Shown one piece after another: positions 46,179 through 57,806 of a stretch of DNA of 64,000 nt. How positions within the stretch are numbered: position 1 is the first letter of the stretch; every line of letters begins with the position of its first letter. Source of the DNA: Alphaproteobacteria bacterium (GTDB lineage: Bacteria > Pseudomonadota > Alphaproteobacteria > Sphingomonadales > Kordiimonadaceae); contig SBGU01000007.1 in the NCBI GenBank assembly GCA_006226495.1, forward strand, positions 78,865 to 142,864, written 5' to 3'. The translations under genes and the position numbers were made by a program. The notes under the pieces are model-generated. The model ran no database searches. It was not told the DNA's origin and saw only the letters and a list, made by a program, of their open reading frames with translations.

Positions 46179-46832
46179 TCAGGCTTCGGCCTGTTCCCGA
46201 TCCTGACAATAGGCCGTGATCAGGGTATCGGCAATTTCGGCGGCGGCTTCGACATGCGCCACATCCACATTCAGGCCATACAGCACAAAATAGATGCGGC
46301 GTGTCGCTTCTGTAACGGCTGTGCGGCCGCTATCGGAAAACGGGCTGCCAAACGGGCCCTTGTCGTCGAACAGCACCGGCAGGCCTTCAAGGTTTATGGC
46401 ACCGCGCCCGACGCCGTCATAGTTTTCGCCTTCAAGGCCGACACGCAACAGCATGTCGCCTTCCACCTTGTCGGCGTCGTAACAGCCGACCGGCAGGCCG
46501 GTGACCAGGGATACAAGGTTGCCGCTGTCGACCACATTATTGACCGCATACAGACCCTTGCCGGCGACCACACGGCGGGTCAGCGCCTCGGACGACGGGC
46601 GGTACCGGCTCGGGTCCTTGCCGGTCAGCTTGAAGGCCATGCGCACGGCGGCGATCACGGGGTCGGTGCTGGCGGCTTCGCCCATCAGTTCCTCCATGCG
46701 CATGTCGCAACCTTCCTTGACCGACAGTTTCAGCCCCTCGCTTGCGGGTGCCACCGCTACGTCATAGTCCAGCATGCCCACATGGACCGGAAAACCCATT
46801 CCGGCAAACGCCGGGTCGATCAGAAACGCCAT
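46179..46832 (-). CDS. stand-alone B3/B4 tRNA-binding-domain protein
   Basis: The 217-residue protein matches the B3/B4 domain (PF03483) otherwise found in phenylalanyl-tRNA synthetase beta subunits, where it carries the editing site for misacylated tRNA. The pattern of an N-terminal strand region, then NNVVDSGNLVSLVTGLPVGCYD, is typical of free-standing members. Free-standing members may trap or hydrolyse misacylated tRNA, but this is unproven. The ATG at 46832 with GGGAG seven bases upstream is preferred over a 25-residue extension. It lies upstream of the M1-like gene, 96 bases away. Confidence 0.8.
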   Translation of the reverse strand: MAFLIDPAFAGMGFPVHVGMLDYDVAVAPASEGLKLSVKEGCDMRMEELMGEAASTDPVIAAVRMAFKLTGKDPSRYRPSSEALTRRVVAGKGLYAVNNVVDSGNLVSLVTGLPVGCYDADKVEGDMLLRVGLEGENYDGVGRGAINLEGLPVLFDDKGPFGSPFSDSGRTAVTEATRRIYFVLYGLNVDVAHVEAAAEIADTLITAYCQDREQAEA

Positions 46833-47049
46833 AGAATACTCCCTTTGCCGCCCCAGCCTAGCCTGCCCCGGCGTGCCATGAAAGGGCCGAACACGGATAT
46901 TTGGCACAAGGCATCTTGCCGTTTCCCGTCCGCCATGTTCAGGCGACGTTCAGCGGCCATGGGGCAGGGTGGGCACGGACTGGCAGGTAGGCGCATTTCC
47001 CTGCCATTCAGCGACCGCGGCCTGTTGGAGCACAGCCCGTGGTATGCTG

Positions 47050-47075
47050 GCCGCCCCGGTTCCGGCCGGGGCGGC
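47050..47075. other. strong GC hairpin after the DUF6265 gene
   Basis: GCCGCCCCGG (47050-47059) pairs perfectly with CCGGGGCGGC (47066-47075), six bases past the stop of the leftward gene. There is no T tract, so it may act in transcript stability or Rho-assisted ending. Confidence 0.55.
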
Positions 47076-47080
47076 TTCCC

Positions 47081-47533
47081 TTATTGGCAGGTTGCCCGCG
47101 ACAGGCTGTAAGATTCGCTGTGGGTGCCGCTCGACAGGGTGACCATCAGGCTGTCGCCCGACCGTTCGTAGCGGATGGCGGACGGGAAATCATTGTCGGG
47201 GTTCGTGAACAGCACATGGCTGGCACCCGCTTGCGTCAGCGCAAAATTCGCCCCCTCCCGGCCCTTCAGGTAGGGCACAAAGCGGATGCCGTCCTCCGCG
47301 CGCCGGATCATCAGGAATTCGAAAAAGGCCAGCTTGTCGGCCTTCAGGGTCTTGGACGTCGCCATCAGCGTGCCGCCTGAGGCGCCGGTCCAGTTTTCCT
47401 CATACACCACCCCACCCACCTTGCCGGCCCAGCAGCCGGTCAGGAAGGTGAGATCGGTGATGGATGTATCCTGCGCGGCAGATGCGGTGCTGGCTGACAA
47501 CGCAAGTGCGGTCGCGAATAGAATCTGGCTCAT
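47081..47533 (-). CDS. DUF6265-type exported protein
   Basis: The 150-residue precursor has a signal peptide (about residues 1-20, ASA cleavage). A lipocalin-like small domain follows with ITDLTFLTGCWAG at its start and a conserved NPDNDFPSAIRYERSGDS motif. This pattern fits the DUF6265 family. The function is unknown. The ATG at 47533 is chosen for the signal peptide; the in-frame upstream region is not conserved in type. Confidence 0.8.
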   Translation of the reverse strand: MSQILFATALALSASTASAAQDTSITDLTFLTGCWAGKVGGVVYEENWTGASGGTLMATSKTLKADKLAFFEFLMIRRAEDGIRFVPYLKGREGANFALTQAGASHVLFTNPDNDFPSAIRYERSGDSLMVTLSSGTHSESYSLSRATCQ

Positions 47534-47617
47534 GATATTTCTTCCCCCGGGCGACGTCTGCGTTTCAGGATGCCGCACCTGCGCAGGACGCGCCAGCGAT
47601 ATATGGCTGCTGCTGGA

Positions 47618-48172
47618 TCAGTCTATCCAGGCCAGTATTATCTCTGCGTCCCCAGAACTGGGGCAATAATACAGTTCGGCGATCCGCAGGCCACCCAAAG
47701 ATTTGAAATAATCAGGGGCGTTGTATCGCTCGACTTGCTTGCAATCAGTCGGAAAGCGGATGTGATACCGACTGCGGGTGTAATCAGTATCCTCGACACC
47801 ACCATCCGGCCCGGACGCTTGGAAGACAAAGTTCTGGCGTTTTGCAAATGCGGCGATCGTTGTCGGGTCAGCCTTGAACCAAATGGCGCGTGAGCCTGCG
47901 TCGTTGGTAAAACTTCCTTCCGCCGCCGAGAAAACAATTGAATCTGGCGGGACCTCGCCAAAGGCTTCTTCCCAGTGTGTTTCGGGTGAACGTGGTCTGT
48001 TCTGGTAGAAATGGAACAGGACATAGGCAAGGATCGGTACCACAGCAATGACGAGTGCCGGTAAACAGCCGCTGCCGCGGTGTCCATCATTTCTGTCTCC
48101 GGCAAGAAAGGTCATGGCGCCAAGAGCCAACCCGAAGATAATCAGAAAAATCAGGATAACACCAATTCCCAT
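47618..48172 (-). CDS. membrane-anchored protein of unknown function
   Basis: The 184-residue protein has two N-terminal membrane helices (about residues 3-24 and 38-56) and a soluble C-terminal domain of about 120 residues. The domain contains two cysteines (in PTDCKQ and YYCPSS). I do not recognise the family. The GC content is visibly lower than its neighbours, as in the small gene at 16843, which suggests later acquisition. Its start lies close to the end of the fad operon terminator. Confidence 0.6.
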   Translation of the reverse strand: MGIGVILIFLIIFGLALGAMTFLAGDRNDGHRGSGCLPALVIAVVPILAYVLFHFYQNRPRSPETHWEEAFGEVPPDSIVFSAAEGSFTNDAGSRAIWFKADPTTIAAFAKRQNFVFQASGPDGGVEDTDYTRSRYHIRFPTDCKQVERYNAPDYFKSLGGLRIAELYYCPSSGDAEIILAWID

Positions 48173-48208
48173 ATGGCCCCCGGCGGTAGATTTTACCCTC
48201 GCACCCTA

Positions 48209-48238
48209 ACAAAAAGGGCCGCCCGTGGGCAGCCCTTT
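48209..48238 (-). terminator. terminator of the beta-oxidation operon
   Basis: On the minus strand AAAGGGCtGCCC pairs with GGGCgGCCCTTT (plus positions 48227-48238 and 48213-48224 roughly), followed by TTTTTGTT. It lies 31 bases after the fadB stop. Confidence 0.8.
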
Positions 48239-48269
48239 GTTCGGTTGGTTCTGTGCGTCTTCAGGTCGT

Positions 48270-50492
<2,223 letters not shown>

Positions 50493-50516
50493 TGTCTTAG
50501 GCTCCCGTGGACAGCG

Positions 50517-51722
<1,206 letters not shown>

Positions 51723-51740
51723 TCTATCACTCCCTTGGGA

Positions 51741-53534
51741 TTAGAAGTTGGCGACATCAAGCGCCATGACTTCGTCGGCACCGGCCTGCAGTTCAGCAAG
51801 CAGGGCCGCAGTTTCGGGCATGCGGCGTTTCATGTAATAACGGCCGGTCGTCAGCTTGGTTTCATAGAAGGTAGGATCATCGGTGCCGGCGTCCAGCTTG
51901 TCGGCAGCAACTTTTGCCATCCAGGTCCACATGGTGCCCAGAAGCACATGGCCGAACAGGTGCATATAGGCGGTCGAGCCTGCACCGGCGTTGTCCGGGT
52001 TCTGCATGGCATTCTGCATCAGCCACATGGTGGCGGCCTGCAGGTCCTTCAGGCCGGCACCCAGCGCGTCGGTGAAGGGACGCAGGCGGTCGTCGCCCTT
52101 GGCCTGTTCGCGGATTTCGCCGGCGAACTTGAAAAAGGCCTGCGCACCGGCACCGCCCTTGGACGGCAGCTTGCGGCCCACAAGGTCAAGTGCCTGGATG
52201 CCGTTGGCACCTTCATAAATCTGGCAGATGCGGGCGTCGCGCACGAACTGTTCCATGCCGGTTTCGACAATGTAACCATGGCCGCCGAACACCTGCTGGC
52301 TGGACACGCAATATTCAAAACCGCGGTCGGTGAACACACCCTTGATGATCGGGGTCAGAAGGCTGACCATATCGTCGGCTGCCGTGCGGTCTTCTTCGGT
52401 TTCGGCCTTGTGGCTGAGGTCCACAAGCTGGCCGCACCACAAGGACGCGGCACGGGCCGCTTCGTTGAAGGATTTGGCGTTCATCAGCATGCGGCGCACG
52501 TCCGGATGCACGATGATCGGGTCAGCCGGCTTGTCCGGGTTCGCAGCACCCTTGAGCGAACGGCCCTGGATACGCTCCTTGGCGTATTCGACGGCGTTCT
52601 GGTACGCGACTTCGGCGTTCGCGAAGCCCTGTACACCCACGCCGATACGGGCGGCGTTCATCATGATGAACATGGAACGCAGGCCCTTGTTGGCTTCGCC
52701 GATCAGGTACCCTGTGGCATCTTCATACGACAGCACGCAGGTCGAGTTGCCATGGATGCCCATCTTGTGTTCGATCGATGCGGTGTTCACATTGTTGAAT
52801 TCGCCAACCGAACCATCGTCACCGACCTTGTATTTGGGTACGATGAACAGCGAAATGCCTTTCACGCCCTTGGGTGCATCGGGCAGGCGCGCCAGCACCA
52901 GATGGATGATATTCTCGGCCAGGTCATGGTCGCCGGCCGAGATGAAGATTTTGGTGCCGGTGATCTTGTAGCTGCCGTCGGCCTGCGGTTCCGCCTTGGT
53001 GCGCAGCATGCCCAGGTCGGTGCCGCAATGCGGTTCGGTCAGGTTCATGGTGCCGGTCCAGGTGCCTTCGATCATCTTCGGCAGGTATTTCTGCTTCTGT
53101 TCGTCCGAACCGTCGATGCTGATGGCCGCCATCGCACCCGACGACAGGCCGGGATACATGGCGAAGGCATGGTTGGCGGATACCAGCATTTCCTCAAGGC
53201 AGAGGCCCAGGACATGGGGCAGGCCCTGGCCACCATATTCCGGGTCCTGCACCAGGCCGGTCCAGCCGCCTTCGACATATTTGGCATAAGCTTCCTTGAA
53301 GCCCTTCGGTGTAGTCACCGAGCCATCGTCATGGCGGGTGCAGCCTTCCTGGTCGCCGGAATGGTTGATCGGCTGAAGTTCGTTTTCACAGAATTTCGCC
53401 GCTTCATCCAGGATCGCGCTCACCAGGTCCGGGGTGGCGTCGGCATAACCGGGCAGGTTGGAATATTTGCCGATGTTCAGCACGTCGTTCAGCAGGAAAA
53501 GCTGGTCTTTAACGGGGGCGCGGTAGATAGGCAT
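51741..53534 (-). CDS. fadE: acyl-CoA dehydrogenase, long form with C-terminal domain
   Basis: The 597-residue flavoprotein has the acyl-CoA dehydrogenase N, middle and C domains, with LTEPHCGTDLG at the FAD site and the catalytic base region QIYEGANGIQALDLVGRKL. An extra C-terminal domain as in PF12806 is also present. It introduces the first double bond during fatty-acyl-CoA degradation. It follows the MerR gene by about 85 bases and leads the thiolase gene. Confidence 0.93.
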   Translation of the reverse strand: MPIYRAPVKDQLFLLNDVLNIGKYSNLPGYADATPDLVSAILDEAAKFCENELQPINHSGDQEGCTRHDDGSVTTPKGFKEAYAKYVEGGWTGLVQDPEYGGQGLPHVLGLCLEEMLVSANHAFAMYPGLSSGAMAAISIDGSDEQKQKYLPKMIEGTWTGTMNLTEPHCGTDLGMLRTKAEPQADGSYKITGTKIFISAGDHDLAENIIHLVLARLPDAPKGVKGISLFIVPKYKVGDDGSVGEFNNVNTASIEHKMGIHGNSTCVLSYEDATGYLIGEANKGLRSMFIMMNAARIGVGVQGFANAEVAYQNAVEYAKERIQGRSLKGAANPDKPADPIIVHPDVRRMLMNAKSFNEAARAASLWCGQLVDLSHKAETEEDRTAADDMVSLLTPIIKGVFTDRGFEYCVSSQQVFGGHGYIVETGMEQFVRDARICQIYEGANGIQALDLVGRKLPSKGGAGAQAFFKFAGEIREQAKGDDRLRPFTDALGAGLKDLQAATMWLMQNAMQNPDNAGAGSTAYMHLFGHVLLGTMWTWMAKVAADKLDAGTDDPTFYETKLTTGRYYMKRRMPETAALLAELQAGADEVMALDVANF

Positions 53535-53619
53535 GATGATCCTCAGGTCTGATGGTTATCTGTTACATGTTTCAGGCGTGTGTATGGACCGTCGCCAATG
53601 CTGGCGCCGGTCACTGGTG

Positions 53620-54075
53620 TCAGGCGGTCTTGCGGGGCGCATAGGTGCCGAGCGGTTCGCCCGTATCCCGGCGCACCCAGGTGCCTGACTTCTTGTCCCT
53701 TTTGAGATTGGCGATCAGCTCGCAGAATTCCTGCAGCTCGTCGATGGTGGCATTGATGTCGTCGCGCTGGGCTTCAAGGGCGTGGATACGCTCGCGGCAG
53801 CGTTCAACCGTGACAGCGCGCTGGGTTTCGCGGCCATCGCCGACATCATAGAGATCAAGCATCGCGCCAATCTCCTGCAGCGAAAAGCCGACCCGCTTGC
53901 CGCGCAGAATCCAGGCCAGGCGCACACGGTCGGCGCCATGATAGATGCGGTTCTGACCCTGCCGCTCGGGCGAGATCAGTCCCTGGTCTTCATAATGACG
54001 CAACGTGCGGGGTGTAACACCAAACTCGTCGGCCAGTTCCTTAATGCTGTAGGTCTCGTTCATAACGCCGGACAT
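53620..54075 (-). CDS. MerR-family regulator of the beta-oxidation operon
   Basis: The 151-residue protein has an N-terminal MerR HTH (YSIKELADEFGVTPRTLRHYEDQGL) and a long C-terminal dimerisation coiled coil. There is no metal-binding cysteine set. It is of the LiuR-like type that controls fatty-acid or branched-chain acyl-CoA degradation in proteobacteria. It is the first gene of the unit merR-fadE-fadA-fadB. A 22-bp palindrome upstream likely mediates autoregulation. I chose the ATG at 54075, with GGAAGGG upstream; another ATG at 54063 is possible. Confidence 0.88.
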   Translation of the reverse strand: MSGVMNETYSIKELADEFGVTPRTLRHYEDQGLISPERQGQNRIYHGADRVRLAWILRGKRVGFSLQEIGAMLDLYDVGDGRETQRAVTVERCRERIHALEAQRDDINATIDELQEFCELIANLKRDKKSGTWVRRDTGEPLGTYAPRKTA

Positions 54076-54112
54076 GCCACCCTTCCCATACTTAATGGCT
54101 AACATTAGGTAG

Positions 54113-54134
54113 TTGACGTTTACGTTAACGTCAA
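54113..54134. promoter_or_regulatory. MerR operator palindrome
   Basis: TTGACGT (54113-54119) and ACGTCAA (54128-54134) flank a near-symmetrical centre; the full 22 bases are a palindrome with one mismatch. On the minus strand the outer TTGACG can be a -35, and CCTAAT or CTAATG lies 19-20 bases on, the long spacing typical of MerR promoters. Confidence 0.7.
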
Positions 54135-54266
54135 GTTCAATCCGATGCGATTTGCTACCCGGTTGGTTTCGCACTATATTTTCTGGACGGGAAAGTATGG
54201 TTTATGGAGGAACCGGAGGCGCGCCGCTGCAATTGGGGCCGCGACTCCAGACAAGGGAAGCAGAAT

Positions 54267-54632
54267 ATGGCACCAAAATTCGAGAGTTTCGGGGAGTTTT
54301 TCCCCTATTATCTGGCTGAACATTCAGACCCCATTTGCCGGGGTCTGCATTATGTCGGCACCACTTTGGCAACCCTTGTCGCCATTTATGCGGTCTACAG
54401 CCGCAACTGGTGGCTTCTCCTCCTGAACCCCGTCATCGGCTATGGTTTTGCCTGGGTCGGGCATTTTGTGTTCGAGAAAAACCGCCCGGCGACCTTCGAT
54501 TATGCCCGCTGGTCCCTGATCGGCGATTACAAGATGCTGGGCCTGTTCCTGACCGGTCGCCTGGGCCCGGCGATGGCAGACGCCCAGGCCCGCTTTGGCC
54601 GCCGCAACAGCAAAGGCGTCGAGGTGCTTTAA
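54267..54632 (+). CDS. DUF962/Mpo1-like membrane protein
   Basis: The 121-residue protein matches DUF962 (Mpo1 / YGL010w-like). FGEFFPYYLAEHSDPICRG and HYVGTT at the N-terminus are followed by membrane helices and a conserved WVGHFVFEKNRPATF motif. Yeast Mpo1 is an Fe(II)-dependent dioxygenase of 2-hydroxy fatty acids, and the conserved histidines here are compatible with that. The bacterial role is not settled. The ATG at 54267 with AGGGAAG upstream is chosen. It is divergent from the MerR-fad unit. Confidence 0.85.
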   Translation: MAPKFESFGEFFPYYLAEHSDPICRGLHYVGTTLATLVAIYAVYSRNWWLLLLNPVIGYGFAWVGHFVFEKNRPATFDYARWSLIGDYKMLGLFLTGRLGPAMADAQARFGRRNSKGVEVL

Positions 54633-54724
54633 ACCACCGGGCACCGCCGCGCCTGAAAGGACTGTCGCGGTGCCCTGATCACTGTTATGCCTGCGCCCGG
54701 GCAAGCCGCAAGGACAGTAATTTT

Positions 54725-55579
54725 ATGTCGACCGACACCACCGGCCCCGCAAGGGACCGTCACGAGCGCACGCAATATCGGGTATTGTTTTCCCCGCACC
54801 GGTTCTGGGAGCAGCATTTCATGGCGGTGCCGCCGGGCATTGATGCCACCTTCAGCCCGTTTGATGCACCGGAACTTTCGGCCGACGATTTCGACCTTGT
54901 CATGCCGCTCAGCCTCAAATGGGCGCGCTGGCTTTATGGTCCCGGGGGCGCTGCGTTCCGGGCCAAGGCGCTTGTGCCTTCGACCGACATCATGGCGGTG
55001 TGCGACGACAAGCTTGCATTCGCGCGTTTCCTGAGCGGCAACGGCCTGGGTGCCAATGTGCCCGCAATCGGCGAGGACCTGGATTTCCCCTATATCCTGA
55101 AGCGCCGCGTGGACGTTTGGGGGCGCTATTCGCGCCTGATTACCGATGCCGAAACCAGGGCACGCTACGCACCGGAACGCACCGGGGTGGAAACCTTCTG
55201 TCAGGAATTTGTGCCGGGGGACCGGGAATATTGCAGCCACTTCCTGGTGTCGGACCGCAAGATTGTGTTCGCCCGCACGGTCGAATATGGCTTTGACGGC
55301 GGCCCGCACATCCATGGCCATGACCGGCCGCCTGCGAGCCGGCGCTGGGTCGACAACAGCCGGTATTACGGTCTGTTCGCCAAGATCCTCGGCTGGATGG
55401 ACTATGAAGGCTTCTGTGGTTTCGACTACAAGATTCTGGACGGCGAGGTGAAGATTTTCGAGCTCAATCCGCGGATATGCTCGTCGCTGCGCTTTGCCAT
55501 CGATCCCGCCGTATCGTCGGCGATGGCGGCGCTTGCAGCCCGCAGGCCACAGACGCTGGCCGAAGTGCGGGCAAGCTGA
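54725..55579 (+). CDS. ATP-grasp-like protein
   Basis: The 284-residue protein carries ATP-grasp-like features: a lysine-containing strand FPYILKRR (about residues 120-127), a charged FVPGDREYC region, and a metal-binding FELNPRICSS motif near the C-terminus, as in carboxylate-amine ligases. The N-terminal substrate domain is short for the superfamily. The substrate is unknown, and neighbours (DUF962 upstream, TauE downstream) give no clear pathway. The ATG at 54725 is chosen; the reading frame opens much earlier (54335) but overlaps the DUF962 gene. Confidence 0.68.
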   Translation: MSTDTTGPARDRHERTQYRVLFSPHRFWEQHFMAVPPGIDATFSPFDAPELSADDFDLVMPLSLKWARWLYGPGGAAFRAKALVPSTDIMAVCDDKLAFARFLSGNGLGANVPAIGEDLDFPYILKRRVDVWGRYSRLITDAETRARYAPERTGVETFCQEFVPGDREYCSHFLVSDRKIVFARTVEYGFDGGPHIHGHDRPPASRRWVDNSRYYGLFAKILGWMDYEGFCGFDYKILDGEVKIFELNPRICSSLRFAIDPAVSSAMAALAARRPQTLAEVRAS

Positions 55580-55662
55580 CGGCTTTATTTGCAATCGCGC
55601 TTAAGTTTCGGTAGGACAGAAGGGTCAGTCTTTACTGTCTCCCAATTTTCAGGTCGGTCCGG

Positions 55663-56604
55663 ATGCCCCTTTATCTGCCCATAGCCGAGCTCTCGATGAA
55701 CGTGTTTGTCGTGCTCGGTATGGGGGGTATCGTCGGGTTTCTGTCCGGCGTTTTTGGCGTCGGCGGCGGCTTCCTGATGACCCCGCTGCTGATCTTTGCC
55801 GGTGTGCCGCCGGCTGTTGCTGTTGCAACACAATCGAACCAGATTACCGCCGCGTCCGTGTCCGGCGCGCTGGCGCACTGGCGGCGTGGTGGTGTCGATG
55901 CCAAGATGGGTGCGGTGCTGATCGTCGGCGGTGCCCTCGGTGCCTTTTTTGGCGCGCAGATATTTACCTACCTGCGCAGCCTCGGGCAGGTCGACCTCAT
56001 GATCTCGCTTGCCTATGTCGTATTCCTGGGCTCGGTCGGCGGGCTGATGTTCTGGGAAAGCGTGCGCGCCATCATGTGGCAGCGCCGGGGTTATGTGCCG
56101 CCGCGCAAACCGCGCGAAGAACGGCACAAGGCCTGGATTCACGCGCTGCCGTTCAAGATGCGCTTTCGCAAGTCGCACCTGTTCATCTCGGCCCTGCTGC
56201 CAATGGCCATCGGCATGTTTGTGGGGCTTCTGTCCGCCATCATGGGCGTGGGCGGCGGCTTTGTCATGATCCCGGCGATGATCTATCTTCTGAACATGCC
56301 CACGAATGTGGTGATCGGCACGTCCCTGTTCCAGATCATTTTTGTGACCGCGCTGACGACGGTGTTCCATTCGGTTAACACCCAGACCGTCGATATTTTC
56401 CTGGCCGTGTTGCTGCTGCCCGGCGCCGTGATCGGCGCCCAGATCGGCGCGCGCATCGGCTTCAAGCTGAAGGGCGAACAGATGCGGGCCCTCCTGGCGC
56501 TGATGGTGCTGCTGGTCTGTGTGAAAATGGGCCTGGGGCTGGTGCTGGAGCCGCGCGAACTTTATTCCGTCGCCGATATCGAGGAACTGGGGGGCAGCCA
56601 CTGA
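55663..56604 (+). CDS. sulfite exporter TauE/SafE family protein
   Basis: The 313-residue membrane protein has the duplicated TauE/SafE motif: GFLSGVFGVGGGFLMTPLL in the first half and GLLSAIMGVGGGFVMIPAM in the second, with about eight helices. Family members move sulfite, sulfoacetate or related anions. The following TIGR02186 gene overlaps its stop, and the pair is a common alphaproteobacterial unit. A TusA-like gene lies convergently just downstream. Confidence 0.92.
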   Translation: MPLYLPIAELSMNVFVVLGMGGIVGFLSGVFGVGGGFLMTPLLIFAGVPPAVAVATQSNQITAASVSGALAHWRRGGVDAKMGAVLIVGGALGAFFGAQIFTYLRSLGQVDLMISLAYVVFLGSVGGLMFWESVRAIMWQRRGYVPPRKPREERHKAWIHALPFKMRFRKSHLFISALLPMAIGMFVGLLSAIMGVGGGFVMIPAMIYLLNMPTNVVIGTSLFQIIFVTALTTVFHSVNTQTVDIFLAVLLLPGAVIGAQIGARIGFKLKGEQMRALLALMVLLVCVKMGLGLVLEPRELYSVADIEELGGSH

Positions 56605-57359
56605 TGGTGCGCTTCGCGGCATTTCTTCTGTTGGCCATGGGCGCCTTCTCGGGTGCCGCCGAAGCGCTGGTCACCGACCTGTCGAACCGGCGCATCGAAA
56701 TCCGCTACAGCTTCGCGGGCGCCGACCTCATCCTGTTTGGCGCTGTGGGCACCACGCCCATCAATGCGCAGGACGAAACCTATGATGTGGTGATTGTGGT
56801 CAGGGGCCCCGAGGCGCCGGCGGTGATCCGGCGCAAGGACCGGGTTGGCGGCATCTGGGTCAATAACGAAACGGCGGCCTTCCCGTCGGCGCCCGGTTAT
56901 TATGCCGTGGCCTCCAGCCGCCCGCTCGAGGAAATTGCCGCACCCACCGTGTTCGCGGCTTACGGCATCGGTTTCAACAACCTGCCCCTGGTGGCCGCCG
57001 GTCCCCGCGGCCTTGTGGCGCCAGACCCCCATTTCCGCAGCGCGCTGTTCCGGCTCAGAAGCGAAGAAGGCCTGTACCGGCAGGAACAGGACAATGTCAG
57101 CCTGGTGTCCGAAGGCCTGTTCCGCACCGATGTGCACCTGCCGGCCAACGTGCCGGTGGGTGAATTTATCGTCGAAACCTTCATTTTCCAGGATGGCAGC
57201 CTGAAGGCGCGCAACCGCATCAACCTGACCGTGGACAAGGAAGGCTTTGAACGCGCAGCCTATACGTTCGCGCATCATTATCCGTTCCTGTATGGCATCA
57301 CGGCGGTGCTGGTGGCGCTGTGTGCCGGCTGGCTTGCGGGCATTAGCAGCCGCAAATAG
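56604..57359 (+). CDS. TIGR02186 / Alph_Pro_TM membrane protein
   Basis: The 251-residue protein fits the alphaproteobacteria-restricted TIGR02186 family (PF09608). A signal-like N-terminus (about 1-22) precedes a periplasmic beta-rich domain beginning LVTDLSNRRIEIRYSFAGADL (split across residues 22-43). A single C-terminal membrane helix (about 226-247) follows. It overlaps the TauE gene by one base (TGATG). The partnership with TauE is frequent in this class; the function is not known. Confidence 0.9.
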   Translation: MVRFAAFLLLAMGAFSGAAEALVTDLSNRRIEIRYSFAGADLILFGAVGTTPINAQDETYDVVIVVRGPEAPAVIRRKDRVGGIWVNNETAAFPSAPGYYAVASSRPLEEIAAPTVFAAYGIGFNNLPLVAAGPRGLVAPDPHFRSALFRLRSEEGLYRQEQDNVSLVSEGLFRTDVHLPANVPVGEFIVETFIFQDGSLKARNRINLTVDKEGFERAAYTFAHHYPFLYGITAVLVALCAGWLAGISSRK

Positions 57360-57366
57360 GCGGGGT

Positions 57367-57696
57367 TCAGGCTTCTTCCGTGTTGTCCGCTTCGGGGGCG
57401 GGTTCGCCCTTCTCGATCTCGAACAGGTACCGGCCTTCTTCCGAATGCGCCATGATCAGCCTGTGGCCGGCCATGCGGCAGAAGGCCGGCATGTCATGCA
57501 CCACGGCCGGATCGGATGCCGTGACCAGCAAAAGCTGGCCCACCGCCAGTTCGTCCAGCTTGCGGCGCGCCCTCAGGACCGGCATCGGGCACAGCATCCC
57601 GGTCACATCCAGGCGGGCGGCAAAACGGTCATCCGGGTTTTCAGCCAACGATATAGCCTCTGTCCTGTTCGGGGTGGCACGGGCGTGTGCTTCCAT
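57367..57696 (-). CDS. TusA-family sulfur carrier-like protein
   Basis: The 109-residue protein has the TusA core LDVTGMLCPMPVLRARRKL with the acceptor Cys36 in the CPxP motif. TusA-like proteins carry persulfide sulfur for tRNA thiolation or sulfur oxidation. The C-terminal tail is acidic. It converges with the TIGR02186 gene, leaving seven bases between the stops; together with TauE this makes a small sulfur-associated neighbourhood. Confidence 0.85.
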   Translation of the reverse strand: MEAHARATPNRTEAISLAENPDDRFAARLDVTGMLCPMPVLRARRKLDELAVGQLLLVTASDPAVVHDMPAFCRMAGHRLIMAHSEEGRYLFEIEKGEPAPEADNTEEA

Positions 57697-57806
57697 GGGC
57701 GTGTCCCAGATTAGGGTCTATTTCTCAATAGCGCGTTAACGCGCCTGAAGCCGGTGCGTGGCTTCAGGGTGCATGCGAGCCGCCGCTGTGCGGCGCCTGG
57801 CGGCAA

